A stretch of DNA of 7,222 nt from Draconibacterium sp. (GTDB taxonomy: Bacteria; Bacteroidota; Bacteroidia; Bacteroidales; Prolixibacteraceae). The DNA lies in the NCBI GenBank assembly GCA_016705335.1, contig JADIYN010000074.1, positions 1-7,222 of the forward strand. The letters run 5' to 3'. Positions 6,517-7,222 of this stretch are shown in pieces. The position numbers and the translations under genes were made by a program. Below the pieces are notes generated by a model that searched no databases, had not been told where the DNA came from, and worked only from the letters and a program-made list of their open reading frames with translations. Within the stretch, counting starts at the first letter, position 1; each line of letters starts with the position of its first letter.

Positions 6517-6549
6517 AGCCCCCACCAACTCCCCCCACATGGGGGAGAG
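6516..6549 (-). repeat. GC-rich hairpin repeat, reverse copy after the 5315-6516 gene
   Basis: AAGCCCCCACCAA followed by CTCCCCC (6529-6535), a short loop, GGGGGAG (6541-6547). The outer AAGCCCC is the reverse complement of the GGGGCTT that ends the forward copy at 6611-6638. It starts on the last base of the TAA stop codon. No T-run follows, so I do not call a terminator. Confidence 0.75.
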
Positions 6550-6573
6550 TAAGAATGAAGAAAAAAATAAAAA

Positions 6574-6645
6574 ATGAAATTCAGAATAAAAAATGAACAC
6601 TTAATTCAAATCCCCCCAGCGGGGGGAAGGGGGGCTTTATGTTAG
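6574..6645 (+). other. Possible 23-codon leader ORF through the hairpin repeat
   Basis: ATG 6574 to TAG 6643-6645 gives MKFRIKNEHLIQ followed by a repeat-encoded end RGALC. It matches the ORF at 5244-5318 in position, length and N-terminus (MK-[YF]-[KR]-IK), with conservative changes, and overlaps the start codon at 6639. AT-rich stretches that read as KIKN-type peptides also occur in non-coding DNA of this phylum, so translation is uncertain. Confidence 0.3.
6611..6638 (+). repeat. GC-rich hairpin repeat, forward copy 3, directly before a start codon
   Basis: CCCCCC (6612-6617), loop AGC, GGGGGG (6621-6626), then AAGGGGGGCTTT and at once ATG 6639. It is shorter than the other two forward copies but keeps the same order of stem, purine spacer, G-run and CTTT. 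Confidence 0.8.
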
Positions 6646-7222
6646 AATACTATCTCAACAACAAACCGCTTTCTATTAGTCCCGATTCTACAGTTAGAAT
6701 CATATACTATAATCCCTCCTGTTATTTCAAGGAAATACCCGGTGACGTTGCAATGGGAATCGAACTAATAACCGATGAAATAAATGGAGCAATCCTCGGT
6801 AATCCTGAAAGATTTGAAAAGTATTCCTCTGTTTCAGGCCGCGAATTTCCAAACTTTCAAATCCGTTTCAGCGGAAAACTTCTGTTATCCGGAACTCTTG
6901 TAATACAAACCGCAGATAAGGATATGTATAGCGGTTGGTGTAGAAACAATGTGGGAAACCTCGGAAAAGAACACAGGGAAAAATACATTTACGATATTCC
7001 AGCATTTTTTCAAAATCAAACTTTTATAAACAAGGCAAATTACAATCCTCTTACTGATCCTTACGGTTGCCCTACCCATTTCAACCCTGAATTTTTCAGA
7101 GATAAAGGCCAGGAGATTGAACTTACAAGAAAAAAATATAACCCTGACTATATCCCTTTAAACTTTTTTGAAGATATTTTTTATAAACAAGAACCACAAT
7201 TTTATATGATAAATATAAAACA
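6639..7222 (+). CDS. Phage tail protein, 5' part, runs off the window
   Basis: ATG 6639 opens a frame with no stop to the window end, 194 complete codons. The product begins MLEYYLNNKPLSISPDSTVR and carries YYNPSCYFKEIPGDVAMGIE, ILGNPERFEKYSS, SGWCRNNVGNLGKEHREKYI and YDIPAFF. I recognise the order of these blocks from a long tail protein that follows the previous gene in Bacteroidota prophages, so a distal-tail or baseplate-like structural role is likely. The exact function is unknown to me and no enzymatic motif is visible in this part. The frame is clean for 584 bases, unlike the tape measure. The start is firm because the hairpin repeat ends at the preceding base and the protein begins in a natural way. 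An antisense ORF at 6885-7079 is a shadow. Confidence 0.8.
   Translation, partial: MLEYYLNNKPLSISPDSTVRIIYYNPSCYFKEIPGDVAMGIELITDEINGAILGNPERFEKYSSVSGREFPNFQIRFSGKLLLSGTLVIQTADKDMYSGWCRNNVGNLGKEHREKYIYDIPAFFQNQTFINKANYNPLTDPYGCPTHFNPEFFRDKGQEIELTRKKYNPDYIPLNFFEDIFYKQEPQFYMINIK

Overview
The window reads as part of the tail-morphogenesis module of a prophage or phage of a Bacteroidota host. Every supported gene lies on the + strand. The organism call rests on four things: AT-rich spacers without classical Shine-Dalgarno sites, GC-rich hairpin repeats (CTCCCTCCCC...GGGGAGGG...GGGGCTTT) of a kind common in chromosomes of this phylum, a tape measure protein of the Bacteroidota prophage type, and two downstream tail proteins that resemble companions of that tape measure as I remember them. 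No search could be run, so family assignments come from recognition.

Layout: 1-321 is the 3' end of an unrecognised phage-type gene. 355-573 (possibly to 623) is a small acidic protein. 607-1057 is a frameshifted neck/tail-component-like gene whose 3' end runs through a hairpin repeat. 1062-5185 is the tape measure gene, broken by about 20 frame changes and one inferred deletion of about 90 bp. It contains two collinear ~145-residue coiled-coil repeats (3295-3729 and 3815-4250). 5186-5314 is an intergenic module with a hairpin repeat at each end in opposite orientation. 5315-6516 is a ~400-residue tail protein with one frameshift. 6517-6638 is a second copy of the intergenic module. 6639-7222 is the intact 5' part of another tail protein that runs off the window.

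The genes form one co-directional block. The tape measure sets tail length and is expected to meet the neck side upstream and the distal-tail proteins downstream. All interruptions are indels, mostly single missing bases in or beside homopolymers, and I found no nonsense substitution. That points to uncorrected long-read consensus error more than to ordinary gene decay, although the last 1.6 kb being clean leaves real decay open.

The most unusual feature is the placement of the hairpin repeats. Three forward copies sit just before the tape measure start and directly against the next two start codons. In all three the repeat can be read in the same phase as the C-terminus of an upstream ORF that stops at or across the next start codon. 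For the first copy this needs one missing C to be restored. I see no RNA genes, CRISPR, recombinase, transposase or defence genes.
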